A DNA stretch of 64,000 nucleotides from assembly GCA_964458835.1 (NCBI GenBank), contig CAYWKV010000001.1, positions 50,159-114,158 on the forward strand. Reading direction: 5' to 3'. The notes beneath the pieces are model-generated. The model did not search any database and was not told where the DNA came from. It was given only the letters and a program-made list of their open reading frames with translations. The translations under genes were made by a program, and so were the position numbers. Each line of letters starts with the position of its first letter. Position 1 is the stretch's first letter. Origin of the DNA: JAHJQQ01 sp964458835. GTDB lineage: Bacteria > Pseudomonadota > Gammaproteobacteria > Thiohalobacterales > Thiohalobacteraceae. Shown piece after piece: positions 8,838 through 16,748 of this stretch.

Positions 8838-8872
8838 TATTTTTGGCACCGCGCGATTGTATTTTTTTGGTA
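8838..8872 (-). promoter_or_regulatory. Paired A-tract half-sites upstream of traI
   Basis: On the minus strand two similar half-sites, ACCAAAAAAATA and TGCCAAAAATA, lie 24 bp apart in the 102-bp gap between the FlhC-like gene and traI. FlhDC-class activators, including the SXT and IncA/C relatives, bind paired A-rich half-sites. Given the FlhC-like gene next door, this is a plausible activator site for the transfer operon. I know of no direct evidence. Confidence 0.35.
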
Positions 8873-8891
8873 CAGGGGCCAACTTCCGAGG

Positions 8892-9503
8892 CTAGAACAG
8901 TGAACCGCTTTGTGTTCGCTTCCGCTGGGCCTTTCTTATCCTTTTTGCTCTACGGCTGGCCTGTTCTCGGCAGGTATCTGAGCAGTAAGCGCGTGGTCGG
9001 CCCCGACCCTCCTGTGGTGGCAACGGCCCGCCACACTCAGCACAGCGACATATAGTTGCCTGACGGCATAATGGGCAAAGCCGTTCACGATTCAGTGCGC
9101 GGAATAATGTGGTGCATTCTGTACAACGTTCGAGATGTGTCGATCCCAACCGGTAGAGTTTGATGGCCGCATAACAGGCATCCCAACTTAAGACGGGAGT
9201 CTCTGACTGCCGTTGATAGACGGAGATCGCCCTGACAACCCGCTCGATTCCGCGATAATCAACGAGGCGATTGTATATCTCGATTACTGCTGCAACGGCA
9301 GCGATGTTCTCCCGCTGCTCAAGGCGTTCAGCCCAGTTTTCGTCATTCCAGCGTTGAAGTGTGGACGGGATTGTAATGTGGAGCTTGGTGCACCAGACCT
9401 GCAGTGTTTTCCTGTATGGGAGCCCGAAAAGGTCCTGAACCGCGATGCTGGTCCCGCCCCAGAGTGCGATTTCGCGTAGTAGGTCTGCATGCCGTGGATC
9501 CAT
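8892..9503 (-). CDS. FlhC-like (SetC/AcaC type) transcriptional activator with extra zinc ribbon
   Basis: A 203-residue protein. Residues about 70-147 follow the FlhC layout: a helical part with a conserved tryptophan-rich start, then a zinc site C127-x2-C130-x12-C143-x2-C146. FlhC relatives SetC and AcaC are master activators of transfer in SXT and IncA/C. Here a second cysteine cluster follows (C154, C157, C174, C178) with the motif GRGRPRAYCSDTCR and a basic tail, a zinc ribbon not present in E. coli FlhC. It lies directly upstream of traI and 9 bp after the gene at 9513, likely its partner. Confidence 0.6.
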   Translation of the reverse strand: MDPRHADLLREIALWGGTSIAVQDLFGLPYRKTLQVWCTKLHITIPSTLQRWNDENWAERLEQRENIAAVAAVIEIYNRLVDYRGIERVVRAISVYQRQSETPVLSWDACYAAIKLYRLGSTHLERCTECTTLFRALNRERLCPLCRQATICRCAECGGPLPPQEGRGRPRAYCSDTCREQASRRAKRIRKAQRKRTQSGSLF

Positions 9504-9512
9504 AGTCCATAC

Positions 9513-10091
9513 CTACCCTTCGAGTGTGCTCAGCCACAGCGAAGGTCCAAGACGGGTCTCTACATTGGGCACCACGGATTCGATGCGGCTGCGCCACCAT
9601 TCAACCTGGTTTGCTCGCTGGAAGACGACCGGCACTCGGCTGGCCCACGCCTCAACCACGTCACGAGTCACCAACTGAAGTGAATTCATGCGAACGTACG
9701 AAAGCCCTGTAATCAGGGTCGCGATATCCGCGTCCAGTGCGTGCACATAGAGAATCGTCTGCGCAAGATGTTCGACGTGACTGCACAACCGCCGTGCTCT
9801 GGTAGCGTCCTGCTTTGGCAGCTTATCGGGACTGTCCAGACAGTCCCAATGTTCTGGCAGAATTTTCAGTATCGGCTGGAGCGACGATGCCAAGGCGTCG
9901 TTGAAGTCCTGGGAACTGTGTGCGATGAGCTGGCTGAGAACGGTTGACCCACTGACATCGCCGGCGACGATGGCCCCCTCTCGCAGGTCATCCAATACCG
10001 CGTGGTTCCACTCAGCTAACCGGAGACGGCAGGTCGCCGCCCGATTACGGGCTTCCTCCTTCCACCGGACGAGATCGAGATTTGGTCTCAT
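9513..10091 (-). CDS. Possible FlhD/SetD-like partner of the FlhC-like activator
   Basis: A 192-residue protein. Most of it is unknown, but residues about 110-158 can be laid along the FlhD core: an AQ start, a glycine-leucine pair at the FlhD LGI position, and VTRDVVEAWASRVPVVFQ where FlhD has its final helix and strand. The neighbouring FlhC-like gene makes this reading likely but not proven. The ATG at 10091 follows GGGGTGA at a normal distance, better than the GTG at 10100. It is the first gene of the minus-strand transfer unit. Confidence 0.45.
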   Translation of the reverse strand: MRPNLDLVRWKEEARNRAATCRLRLAEWNHAVLDDLREGAIVAGDVSGSTVLSQLIAHSSQDFNDALASSLQPILKILPEHWDCLDSPDKLPKQDATRARRLCSHVEHLAQTILYVHALDADIATLITGLSYVRMNSLQLVTRDVVEAWASRVPVVFQRANQVEWWRSRIESVVPNVETRLGPSLWLSTLEG

Positions 10092-10100
10092 TGTTATCAC

Positions 10101-10397
10101 CCCGATTGAGCATATGTCAGGGACTATTCTTTCCGGTGAATAGGGATGCTGTCAATATCTAGACGGGGACTAAGTCCCTATCTAGTTGCAGGTGAGAGAT
10201 CTCAACGAGTAGGGATAAGTTCCATGTTGGATATGTGATATTCTCTTACATATCCGGGAGTTCGGTCGATTATGATCTGGACAGTACCACGCCGAGCAGG
10301 CCACAACATATTGTTTGTATTAATTATTTAGTCTACTGCCTGCCATTCTTACCAGTGAATGCCGAATACACGTCGTCCAATTGACTTTCTGAGCCCT
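10101..10397. promoter_or_regulatory. Divergent control region between transfer regulators and phosphorelay
   Basis: About 260-300 bp, AT-rich, between divergent transcription units. It holds a perfect 6-bp-arm inverted repeat at 10166-10178 (GGGACT-A-AGTCCC) and an 8-bp-arm repeat at 10229-10255 (GGATATGT, 11-nt spacer, ACATATCC). The TATCTAG sequence occurs on both sides of the first. These are likely operators, but I cannot assign the binding protein. No strong -35/-10 pair could be chosen. Confidence 0.45.
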
Positions 10398-11057
10398 ATG
10401 ACCGACCCATCGACATCCCGGCCAAGAGTCTTCCTCTGCGATGACCATGTCATCATCCGCAAGGGTCTACGGGATCTTCTGGCACAACAGGATATCCAGG
10501 TTGTCGGCGAGGCGGACTCACTGGCAATGGCCTTTGAGCAATGCGAGGACGCAGCCCCAGATGTCGTAATTCTTGACCTCAACATGGACGAAGATTATGG
10601 CATTCACACGTTAGATCGATTCATTGAACGCTTCCCTCGGCTGAGCGTGGTGGTTTTCAGCATGCGCGAGTCGATCTACACCATCGCCGCGGCATATGAT
10701 GCCGGCGCGAAGGGGTATGTGACCAAGGCTGCGAGTCCACACGTCCTGCTAACAGCAATACGGGAAGTCGCTGCAGGCAACACCTTCTTCATGCCTGGGA
10801 TGGCGGAAAAGATCCTTGTCTACAAGGCCAATGAGCAGAAAGACGTCGACCCGACCAAGGCACTGACCAAATCGCAACTCAACGTATTCCGTATGATGGC
10901 GGAAGGCAAGTCCTATGATGAAATCGGCGCTATCTTGGGGCAATCAGGCAAGGCGATCGAGAACCGAGCCGTGCGGATCCGCAAGCGGCTCAATATCGGG
11001 CAAGGCGACCTCAAGCTGCTTGCGGTCAAATTCGGCATAATTCGACTCGATTTGTAA
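10398..11057 (+). CDS. NarL/LuxR-family response regulator
   Basis: A 219-residue regulator. The receiver domain has the acidic pair D15-D16, the phosphate acceptor D60 in VILDLNM and a conserved K in GYVTKAAS. A C-terminal LuxR-type helix-turn-helix starts at LTKSQLNVFRMMAEGKSYDE. An earlier in-frame ATG at 10359 would add 13 residues. Neither start has a clear ribosome site, and 10398 gives the usual short lead into the receiver. The hybrid kinase gene follows after 1 bp, so they form a two-gene unit. Confidence 0.85.
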   Translation: MTDPSTSRPRVFLCDDHVIIRKGLRDLLAQQDIQVVGEADSLAMAFEQCEDAAPDVVILDLNMDEDYGIHTLDRFIERFPRLSVVVFSMRESIYTIAAAYDAGAKGYVTKAASPHVLLTAIREVAAGNTFFMPGMAEKILVYKANEQKDVDPTKALTKSQLNVFRMMAEGKSYDEIGAILGQSGKAIENRAVRIRKRLNIGQGDLKLLAVKFGIIRLDL

Positions 11058-11058
11058 C

Positions 11059-12138
11059 GTGCAACTCACTCTCCCTAATGTCCCTCATACCAACGCGCAC
11101 CTCCTTGTCATCGACGACGACATCGGGTTCCGAAGCGTACTGAGTGAGATACTAAAGAATCAGGGATATCATGTTGTCACCGCCAAGGACTGTAGTGAGG
11201 CCAAGTCGCTTGCGCGCACCCAGCGCTTTGATCTTGCGCTGATGGATATCAACCTGCCTGATGGCTCGGGGCTCGATCTCTCAAGAGAGCTCTCTACGCT
11301 ACCAGTGCTTTTCATAACCCAACACGATGAACAGGCTGCCATCGACAAAGCGATCGCTACAGGTAATGCCCGGCACAACATCATTGCGTATTTAACTAAG
11401 CCGCTGGATTTTGCCACTATCGAACCTACGATCCGTGTGAGTGTCGCGCTCGGTCGTGCACTGACGGAGCGCCTCAATCTGCATAAGACCGCTGCGCATG
11501 TCGTAGAACAACAAAAGCGACGCCTTGCCCGAGAAATCCATGACGAGCTTGGCCAGACGCTGGTCGGCGTACGCTGGGAGGCAGCGGCCATACAACAGGC
11601 ATTATCAGGCGATAACGCCCACGCCGATCTGGCCCGTCGTGCCGCCAGTATCCTTGAGTTTGTCAGCGCGTTGCAGTTAGGTGTCCAGCGCATCATTGAG
11701 GATCTGCACCCAGAAGTACTGGAAACACGCGGCTTGGTGGAGGCGCTCACAGCCCTGGTTGACGGTTGGAACCAACGGATCCCCGATTGCCAGTTCATGT
11801 TCCAGTATGCTGACAAAGCGGCGCTGAACCAATTCGATATCGATTATGCCAGTATCGTTTACCGCATCATTCAAGAAGGCCTGACGAATATCGTCAAGCA
11901 TGCGAATGCAAACACCGTAGAGGTCGTTCTTGATGTTATCCCGGGGCACATAACGTCAGTCAGAGGATCCATCGTGGATAATGGTGTTGGCTTTGATACG
12001 GATGCGGTAAGCCCGCAACGGCATGGTCTGATCGGAATGCGTGAGCGTGTCGCTGCTCTAGCTGGCACGCTGCACGTCGAGAGTCACCCAGGTCACGGTA
12101 CCCGGATTGTTTTCACGATACCGGTGCAACCGCAGTGA
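11059..12138 (+). CDS. Hybrid sensor kinase: receiver plus NarX/DegS-type kinase
   Basis: A 359-residue protein with no membrane segment. The N-terminal receiver has D19-D20-D21, acceptor D63 in ALMDINLPDGSG and K in YLTKPLD. It is followed by a HisKA_3 dimer domain with the phospho-site RRLAREIHDELGQ (H near 161) and a HATPase domain with QEGLTNIVKHA (near 275) and a glycine loop HGLIGMRERV. The GTG start at 11059 nearly touches the regulator stop. With the Hpt gene downstream it can form a cytoplasmic phosphorelay. The signal sensed is unknown. Confidence 0.85.
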   Translation: MQLTLPNVPHTNAHLLVIDDDIGFRSVLSEILKNQGYHVVTAKDCSEAKSLARTQRFDLALMDINLPDGSGLDLSRELSTLPVLFITQHDEQAAIDKAIATGNARHNIIAYLTKPLDFATIEPTIRVSVALGRALTERLNLHKTAAHVVEQQKRRLAREIHDELGQTLVGVRWEAAAIQQALSGDNAHADLARRAASILEFVSALQLGVQRIIEDLHPEVLETRGLVEALTALVDGWNQRIPDCQFMFQYADKAALNQFDIDYASIVYRIIQEGLTNIVKHANANTVEVVLDVIPGHITSVRGSIVDNGVGFDTDAVSPQRHGLIGMRERVAALAGTLHVESHPGHGTRIVFTIPVQPQ

Positions 12139-12151
12139 TTTGCGCGAGTAA

Positions 12152-12529
12152 TCAGCGCTGACTATCTGTGCCGCTCTCCCCGAGCTCGACCAGTATCCCC
12201 CGGATTTCTGTGTCAGTGCGCCTAAAGTTCTCCTGAAGACGCTTACACTGGTCTTCCGCATCCTCGGCAACAATCCAACCCGATTCCTTGCAAGCATCGG
12301 CAACAATGATCGCACCGTAGGTGTCCATGGAGCCCTTGATCCGGTGAAGGATGTCCCGCCCACTGGCCTGATCCCTGTCTGAGACGGACTGTGAAAGAGC
12401 CCGTAACAGGTCCTCGACCTGTGCGACCACCTCATCCCATGTAGTGAGTAACATGGCTGGGCTGCACCCCATCGAGACCAATGCCTGTAGCTGCGCGCGA
12501 TTGATCAGAGAGCCATTATGCTCGCCCAT
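12152..12529 (-). CDS. Hpt-domain phosphotransfer protein
   Basis: A 125-residue helical protein with HRIKGSMDTYGA (about residues 62-73), the phosphotransfer motif of Hpt domains, where the histidine carries phosphate between receivers. It lies tail-to-tail with the hybrid kinase, 13 bp apart. It may link the kinase's own receiver, the neighbouring regulator, or the distant CHASE2 kinase. That linkage is inferred. Confidence 0.75.
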   Translation of the reverse strand: MGEHNGSLINRAQLQALVSMGCSPAMLLTTWDEVVAQVEDLLRALSQSVSDRDQASGRDILHRIKGSMDTYGAIIVADACKESGWIVAEDAEDQCKRLQENFRRTDTEIRGILVELGESGTDSQR

Positions 12530-12544
12530 ATACCGACCATTCCG

Positions 12545-12805
12545 CTATTTGCGCTTGAAGGGGATGACTGTGCCGCGCTGTTGTGAGGCGGTATCAGCGC
12601 CTACGCGTCGTGCCACCTTCACCTGTGCGGGCAACAAAGGGCGAAATCCCTGTGCAATCGACCGCAAAGCAGCTTCTTGGCCGTAATGTTCTAGCCAAAG
12701 CCAGGGCGCTTCGAGGAATTTATCCAGCGCCAGACCCTCCTGCTCCAAGCGGCACGCTTGGTAGACGCTCGTCCAGCGGTCTTGGTGAGACTGTGTTTGT
12801 GCCAT
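12545..12805 (-). CDS. Small protein of unknown function
   Basis: An 86-residue protein with a tryptophan-containing helical first half and a basic end (VIPFKRK). I do not recognise the family. The ATG at 12805 follows a strong ribosome site, AAAGGAGG, at a good distance, so a real gene is likely even though the frame extends to 12865. It ends 15 bp before the Hpt gene and is the last gene of the minus-strand block before the phosphorelay. Confidence 0.6.
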   Translation of the reverse strand: MAQTQSHQDRWTSVYQACRLEQEGLALDKFLEAPWLWLEHYGQEAALRSIAQGFRPLLPAQVKVARRVGADTASQQRGTVIPFKRK

Positions 12806-12894
12806 TGCTGCCTCCTTTTTGTATGAGTTCACTGCCAGTATAGGCATCAAAATTGCGGTTCCCAAGGGCTCCCCAAAAAACTGCGTGCCGAGGT

Positions 12895-12924
12895 AAAAAA
12901 ATCCCTCGCCATGCGGCGAGGGAT
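12895..12924 (-). terminator. Rho-independent terminator after the gene at 12940
   Basis: Perfect 10-bp arms (ATCCCTCGCC and GGCGAGGGAT, 4-nt loop) are followed on the minus strand by a run of T residues. This is a textbook terminator and ends the unit coming from 13374. Confidence 0.9.
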
Positions 12925-12939
12925 AAGATTTAGCGAGTA

Positions 12940-13374
12940 CTACGCTGCGGATGCCATGACCTCGGTCAGCATAACGTCCGCAACATCCAGCCCTTCCGGT
13001 GTGGCCAATACCCGTTCAGAGAGCGCGCGTATGGCGTACCTAAGTGTCGCTGCATCGATTGCTGGATCTATCGCAGTGACACAAACCCGGAATGAAAACG
13101 GCGACTTCTCATCGCGTTCAATCCAACGCCATATTTCTTCGCGAGTCCGCTTGGACGTCCTGTTGTCACATATATCGCGGAATGACGCATAGAGTAATGA
13201 CTCACGCAAAGTCGCAATCGCGCTATCCGACCACGTATACAGCGCCTCGTGATCAGGATGCGCGATGGGAAGCTGTGGCTGGATTTGCCACGCCTCCTCT
13301 TCTACCCGCTGCCGAGATCGTCTCTCGGCAACTGCCGGCCCAGCCGGCATTTGAAACATCGCCAACTGTTCCAT
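12940..13374 (-). CDS. Conserved plasmid protein of unknown function
   Basis: A 144-residue protein. Residues about 45-105 look helical and basic, with the phrase ASFRDICDNRTSKRTREEIWRW (given only as a landmark, about 63-84). The C-terminal third is alanine-rich. No domain was recognised. The ATG at 13374 is preceded by GAGGGG, which sits in one arm of a hairpin (see the leader at 13375). It is followed by a strong terminator, so it can be its own unit or the end of the VWA unit. Confidence 0.6.
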   Translation of the reverse strand: MEQLAMFQMPAGPAVAERRSRQRVEEEAWQIQPQLPIAHPDHEALYTWSDSAIATLRESLLYASFRDICDNRTSKRTREEIWRWIERDEKSPFSFRVCVTAIDPAIDAATLRYAIRALSERVLATPEGLDVADVMLTEVMASAA

Positions 13375-13455
13375 GAAGTACCCCTCTAAGTTCGAGGGGC
13401 GCCTCTGCCCCGCAGGGGCCAGAGACGCACCCCTGCGAGACAACACAAGGACTCT
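13375..13455 (-). promoter_or_regulatory. Structured leader that can hide the ribosome site of the gene at 13374
   Basis: Read on the minus strand, a long GC-rich hairpin (GGGGTGCGTCTCTG against CAGAGGCGCCCC, with inner GCCCC/GGGGC) is followed by CCCCTC-N7-GAGGGG. The last arm is the ribosome binding site, 6 nt before the ATG. CCCCTC can pair with it or with upstream GGGG, which suggests control of translation by alternative pairing. The regulator is unknown. Confidence 0.5.
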
Positions 13456-13461
13456 GCGCGA

Positions 13462-15123
13462 TTAGACTGCGCGGAGAATCCGTGTATGGAGGGCATCCAA
13501 TACAGCCCTCCCGATATCTTCCGCCCGATGGATCACCTCCCATCCGGGACAGAAACGGCTTACGGCATCGCACGCTATGCCAATGCCGTACAGCTCGATC
13601 CCGCTTGCCGTGATCATCCTTGAGACCTGGCCTGCGCCGGCGAGGTCGTTCGGATGCCCGTCGGTCAGGAGCAGGATCAACTTCCGCTCCTCCTTGCGGG
13701 CTACGATGCGGTTTCCAGCCTCCCACAGCGCCTCTGCCGTTGGCGTGCCACCGGCGGCTATCAGACTCCCGATAGCCCCACGCCGGCCGTTCAGGTCATC
13801 GTCGAACGACTTGATGACTTCGACACCACCACCCTCAAAAGCGATCAACTCGGTCTTTACTGTAAGACTCGCGTTGACCTCGGAAATGGCCACCAGCGCC
13901 TGCTTAGCCAGTTCGATCTCCACGCCCTCCATCGATCCTGAGCAATCCAGAACGATGGAGACCGCGGGATACGGCAGAGGCCTGCGTACACGCTCACGAT
14001 AGATCCTATGCTCGCCAGCGAGAGCCCTTGCCAACCTACGGCCATCAATACGCCCCGACTCTGAGACAACGGATTTCCGACGAGTCCGCGTTTGATATTC
14101 GGATACGATCCTGCGTTGCAGCTGCCGAATCTCCCCGGAGACAGACGCCTTCAGGCGCGCATACTCGGCGTCATCGTCAGCAGCACGGCTGATCCGATCG
14201 CTTGAGCGCCCACCAACAAAGCTCGAGGTGTTCGCGCGCTCGGTCGCATCGTGCGCCACCTGGGAACGATCAAAGATCGGTGTTTGATCAAATCCCGTAT
14301 CCGCCAGGATCGCAGCAGCACCGGCCGAGACCGATCCCGCCCCCGTCGATTCCGAAGTCCCTTGGGATTCCGGACCCGTACTCGACTGCGTCGCGGGTGA
14401 ATCGGTACCACTACCCTGGCTGGCCTCTTGCTGCACAGGCGATTCCGGTTCTGCCGCGTCGTCGTCTGGCTCGTCATCCTCGTCTTCGAGGGACTCAACC
14501 AACGTGACGACAGCTTGTGCCAGACGCCAGGCATCCTGGGTTTTGCTCGCTGAGTACAGATGCGTTGATAACAATGCATCGAGCCGCAACAGGCCCTTAT
14601 CCGTTATCAGGTCACGTAGCGCTGTGCGTGCCGCCTCAAAGGTGTTCTTCACATCCTGATTCAGCACATTCATCCGCCCCCATGAATCGACGTACCCCGT
14701 GAGAATGCGAGCCGGCGTCAGGCCAGTAAATTCCGCTGTGCCTTGACGCTGTTCCACCAATTCAACCGAGCGGGCCAGCGTTTCGCGACAGCCGAGATAG
14801 TCATCGCCCTCGCGACGCTCGACGACCGTATCCTCAACGGCGTTCCAGATCCCTTGGGTCAGCGGCCTGAGCGCATCCGGCACTTTGTGCAGCATCTGCC
14901 GGTGATACTCGAAATCCGAGTACAGGATATGTGCACATTCGTGGTCGATATCGCCAACAATGATATCCACATCATCGTCATCGGCATCGATTGCCAACGG
15001 GTTTGAGTAGATGGTCATCCCATCCGTCCTCGGGGGACCCTGGAATACCAGTTCAATACCCTTCTGGCGCGTCACAGCCCGGCATATCGCAGGGAGTGAA
15101 CTCTTGAGATTTCTCGCGCGCAT
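13462..15123 (-). CDS. VWA-domain protein with N-terminal HExxH motif (CobT-like partner of MoxR)
   Basis: A 553-residue protein. An N-terminal domain contains HECAH (61-65), a metalloprotease-type HExxH motif. A long acidic, serine-rich linker (about 220-290) follows. The C-terminal von Willebrand A domain has the metal-site motif DCSGS (about 393-397) and LLTDGHPND. Such proteins pair with MoxR/CobS ATPases, here encoded at 17382. The ATG at 15123 has GGGAG upstream; the frame opens 12 bp earlier. It is preceded by copy 1 of the repeated leader RNA. A similar VWA gene occurs, as I recall, in SXT-like elements. Confidence 0.8.
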   Translation of the reverse strand: MRARNLKSSLPAICRAVTRQKGIELVFQGPPRTDGMTIYSNPLAIDADDDDVDIIVGDIDHECAHILYSDFEYHRQMLHKVPDALRPLTQGIWNAVEDTVVERREGDDYLGCRETLARSVELVEQRQGTAEFTGLTPARILTGYVDSWGRMNVLNQDVKNTFEAARTALRDLITDKGLLRLDALLSTHLYSASKTQDAWRLAQAVVTLVESLEDEDDEPDDDAAEPESPVQQEASQGSGTDSPATQSSTGPESQGTSESTGAGSVSAGAAAILADTGFDQTPIFDRSQVAHDATERANTSSFVGGRSSDRISRAADDDAEYARLKASVSGEIRQLQRRIVSEYQTRTRRKSVVSESGRIDGRRLARALAGEHRIYRERVRRPLPYPAVSIVLDCSGSMEGVEIELAKQALVAISEVNASLTVKTELIAFEGGGVEVIKSFDDDLNGRRGAIGSLIAAGGTPTAEALWEAGNRIVARKEERKLILLLTDGHPNDLAGAGQVSRMITASGIELYGIGIACDAVSRFCPGWEVIHRAEDIGRAVLDALHTRILRAV

Positions 15124-15234
15124 GTATACTCCCACGCACGCCCCCCGTTCGGAGGCGTGCTTGATTACAAGACACCCTGAACGGCGGGATTCCTGCTGCT
15201 TAAAGGCCAGCTACCTATCTGCCCTATAAGGGCG
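15124..15234 (-). ncRNA. Repeated switch-like leader RNA, copy 1 (before the VWA gene)
   Basis: On the minus strand: a small GCCC/GGGC hairpin, then a 35-nt box (15182-15216) nearly identical to copies 2 and 3, then two exclusive folds. In fold A CCGTTC pairs with GAACGG around an inner CTTG/CAAG hairpin. In fold B GCACGCCTCC pairs with GGGGGCGTGC (loop GAACG), ending 2 nt before the GGGAG ribosome site. CGTTC could also pair with the fold-B loop as a pseudoknot. Confidence 0.65.
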
Positions 15235-15269
15235 TGAAGCCTTTTCGCACAACCCTATTGGATTGTCTG

Positions 15270-15294
15270 AAAAGGCGCCTCCCTGAGGAGGCGC
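15270..15294 (-). terminator. Probable terminator after the gene at 15313
   Basis: Arms GCGCCTCC and GGAGGCGC with a 4-nt loop are followed on the minus strand by C and four T residues. It separates the DUF3150 unit from the VWA gene and its leader, so the VWA gene probably has its own promoter. Confidence 0.6.
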
Positions 15295-15312
15295 AAAAAT
15301 CAGCCAGTCACG

Positions 15313-15645
15313 TCACCAGGCGTATGCACTCTGTGATCGATATTCGACCACCAAAGGTCTGCGCTGCACGTGCGACCAAAACACCTCGCGACTCATCGTC
15401 CGAGGTGCCTGGTCCATTCGCTGGTCCGCGAATTTCTTCCGAAGTTGCAGCCATGCCCGCCCTGCACTACCACCTGAGGCATCCAGCAACTCAATCCACG
15501 ATGCTTTGGTTACACCGTCATACCCATAGGCAAAGCTACCAGACCTCGGTAATACCCAGAGCGTAGTTGCTCCGTTAGCACTGCCTATACCTGCAACCGC
15601 ATCTACTGCACTTGATGCCGGATACCGGGCTACCTCACCATCCAT
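15313..15645 (-). CDS. Small protein of unknown function after the DUF3150 gene
   Basis: A 110-residue protein with a glycine/alanine-rich N-terminal part and a basic, tryptophan-containing C-terminal half. No family recognised. The ATG at 15645 overlaps the DUF3150 stop by 11 bp, so translation is likely coupled; the frame continues upstream to 15687. It is followed by a probable terminator. Position suggests a role with the MoxR/DUF3150/VWA group, which is inference only. Confidence 0.55.
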   Translation of the reverse strand: MDGEVARYPASSAVDAVAGIGSANGATTLWVLPRSGSFAYGYDGVTKASWIELLDASGGSAGRAWLQLRKKFADQRMDQAPRTMSREVFWSHVQRRPLVVEYRSQSAYAW

Positions 15646-16630
15646 AGAAGACTTCGGGCGTCGACTCGTACTGGGAGTCGTTGCCACCGGGATAACTTTC
15701 TTCCACGGTACTGTTGACCACAGTCTCCTGGATCACTTCCCTCGGCAACAACTCTGCCTGGGGTTCGTCGACGGCGAGGGATGCCTCGGGCTGCGGAAAG
15801 AGACCATCACCCTGGGCGACCTTAGCCGAGAGCTGAATCTCATTCGCGAGCACGCCGAATACACCGTCCAGCGCCATGATCTGCGCCGGCGTGTAATCAT
15901 CGTTACGGATCCCTTGTGGTATATCCGTGAGTACTGCGGCAAGTTCCGCAGCGATTCTGGACAGCCGTGGTTCAACGTAGGCCAACCCAACCAGCTTGCC
16001 CCGGATCTCTTCTGCAACGCGACGTTTCGCTGTCATGCGCTGACACGTAAGTCCACCTTCAGCACGCTGTGACACCTCGTGCAGCGCCTGCGCATAGACC
16101 CCTTCACGAACAATTTCGAGTTCGTCGGGTTCCAGCTCGACCAGTCGCGGGCGGAGATAGGAAAACTGGATTTGTGTATCCAGATAATCCCTCGCCGGCT
16201 GAGCATCTCGGATCGCGTTGATAAATGCCTCGCAATTGTCGACGCCCTCCTCCTCACAGGTTTTCCGCAGCGTCGCGATGTGTGTCTCACAGGCTGTCGC
16301 ATACCCCTCGAGGAAGGCCTGTTTGGCCTCATAAAACTCCGTACGGGCCTTCTCGATCTGTTCGAGGATCGCGTCCTTCTTTGACGGATCGATGATCCAG
16401 CCAAAGAAGTTGTCACGTGTCGCATGACGCAACAGATAGTCCCTGACCCGCTTCTTATACATCGCCAGGGGGTTGAGGCTCTCCGTCGAGATCACCGCCT
16501 GGCGCAGCAGCGGCTTCATGGCCGCAGGCAGCTTATCCAGTCCAAGGATCTCCTTGATCTTCCCTTCGCCGGCGAGACGGGTTGCCGATACGAGAGATAC
16601 ATGTGGATTAAACACATAGATCTTGCTCAT
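15635..16630 (-). CDS. DUF3150-like protein of the MoxR/VWA module
   Basis: A 331-residue, mostly helical protein. The stretch FGWIIDPSKKDAILEQI followed by KQAFLEGY (about residues 70-105) fits the DUF3150 pattern as I remember it. Proteins of this type lie between CobS-like and VWA genes in conjugative elements, and their role is unknown. The start at 16630 has GGAG upstream; the frame is open to 16699. The acidic C-terminus overlaps the next small gene. A structured leader (16631-16735) precedes it. Confidence 0.6.
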   Translation of the reverse strand: MSKIYVFNPHVSLVSATRLAGEGKIKEILGLDKLPAAMKPLLRQAVISTESLNPLAMYKKRVRDYLLRHATRDNFFGWIIDPSKKDAILEQIEKARTEFYEAKQAFLEGYATACETHIATLRKTCEEEGVDNCEAFINAIRDAQPARDYLDTQIQFSYLRPRLVELEPDELEIVREGVYAQALHEVSQRAEGGLTCQRMTAKRRVAEEIRGKLVGLAYVEPRLSRIAAELAAVLTDIPQGIRNDDYTPAQIMALDGVFGVLANEIQLSAKVAQGDGLFPQPEASLAVDEPQAELLPREVIQETVVNSTVEESYPGGNDSQYESTPEVFYGW

Positions 16631-16735
16631 GTTGCATCTCCAGCCCCTTCCCGAGGGGGCACATTGATTGCACACCTCAGCAGGCGGGATTGCATACATG
16701 CCCCAGGCGGGACATGTATGCCCCGCTGGGGTGAA
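16631..16735 (-). promoter_or_regulatory. Structured leader of the DUF3150-like gene
   Basis: On the minus strand: a 9-bp hairpin (GCATACATG/CATGTATGC), then AATCCCGCC, then GCCCC-CTCGGGAA-GGGGC directly before GGAG. The hairpin loop CGGGA can pair with the upstream TCCCG. The plan resembles the three box-bearing leaders but lacks the 35-nt box. Confidence 0.5.
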
Positions 16736-16748
16736 CGGATGCGTTACG

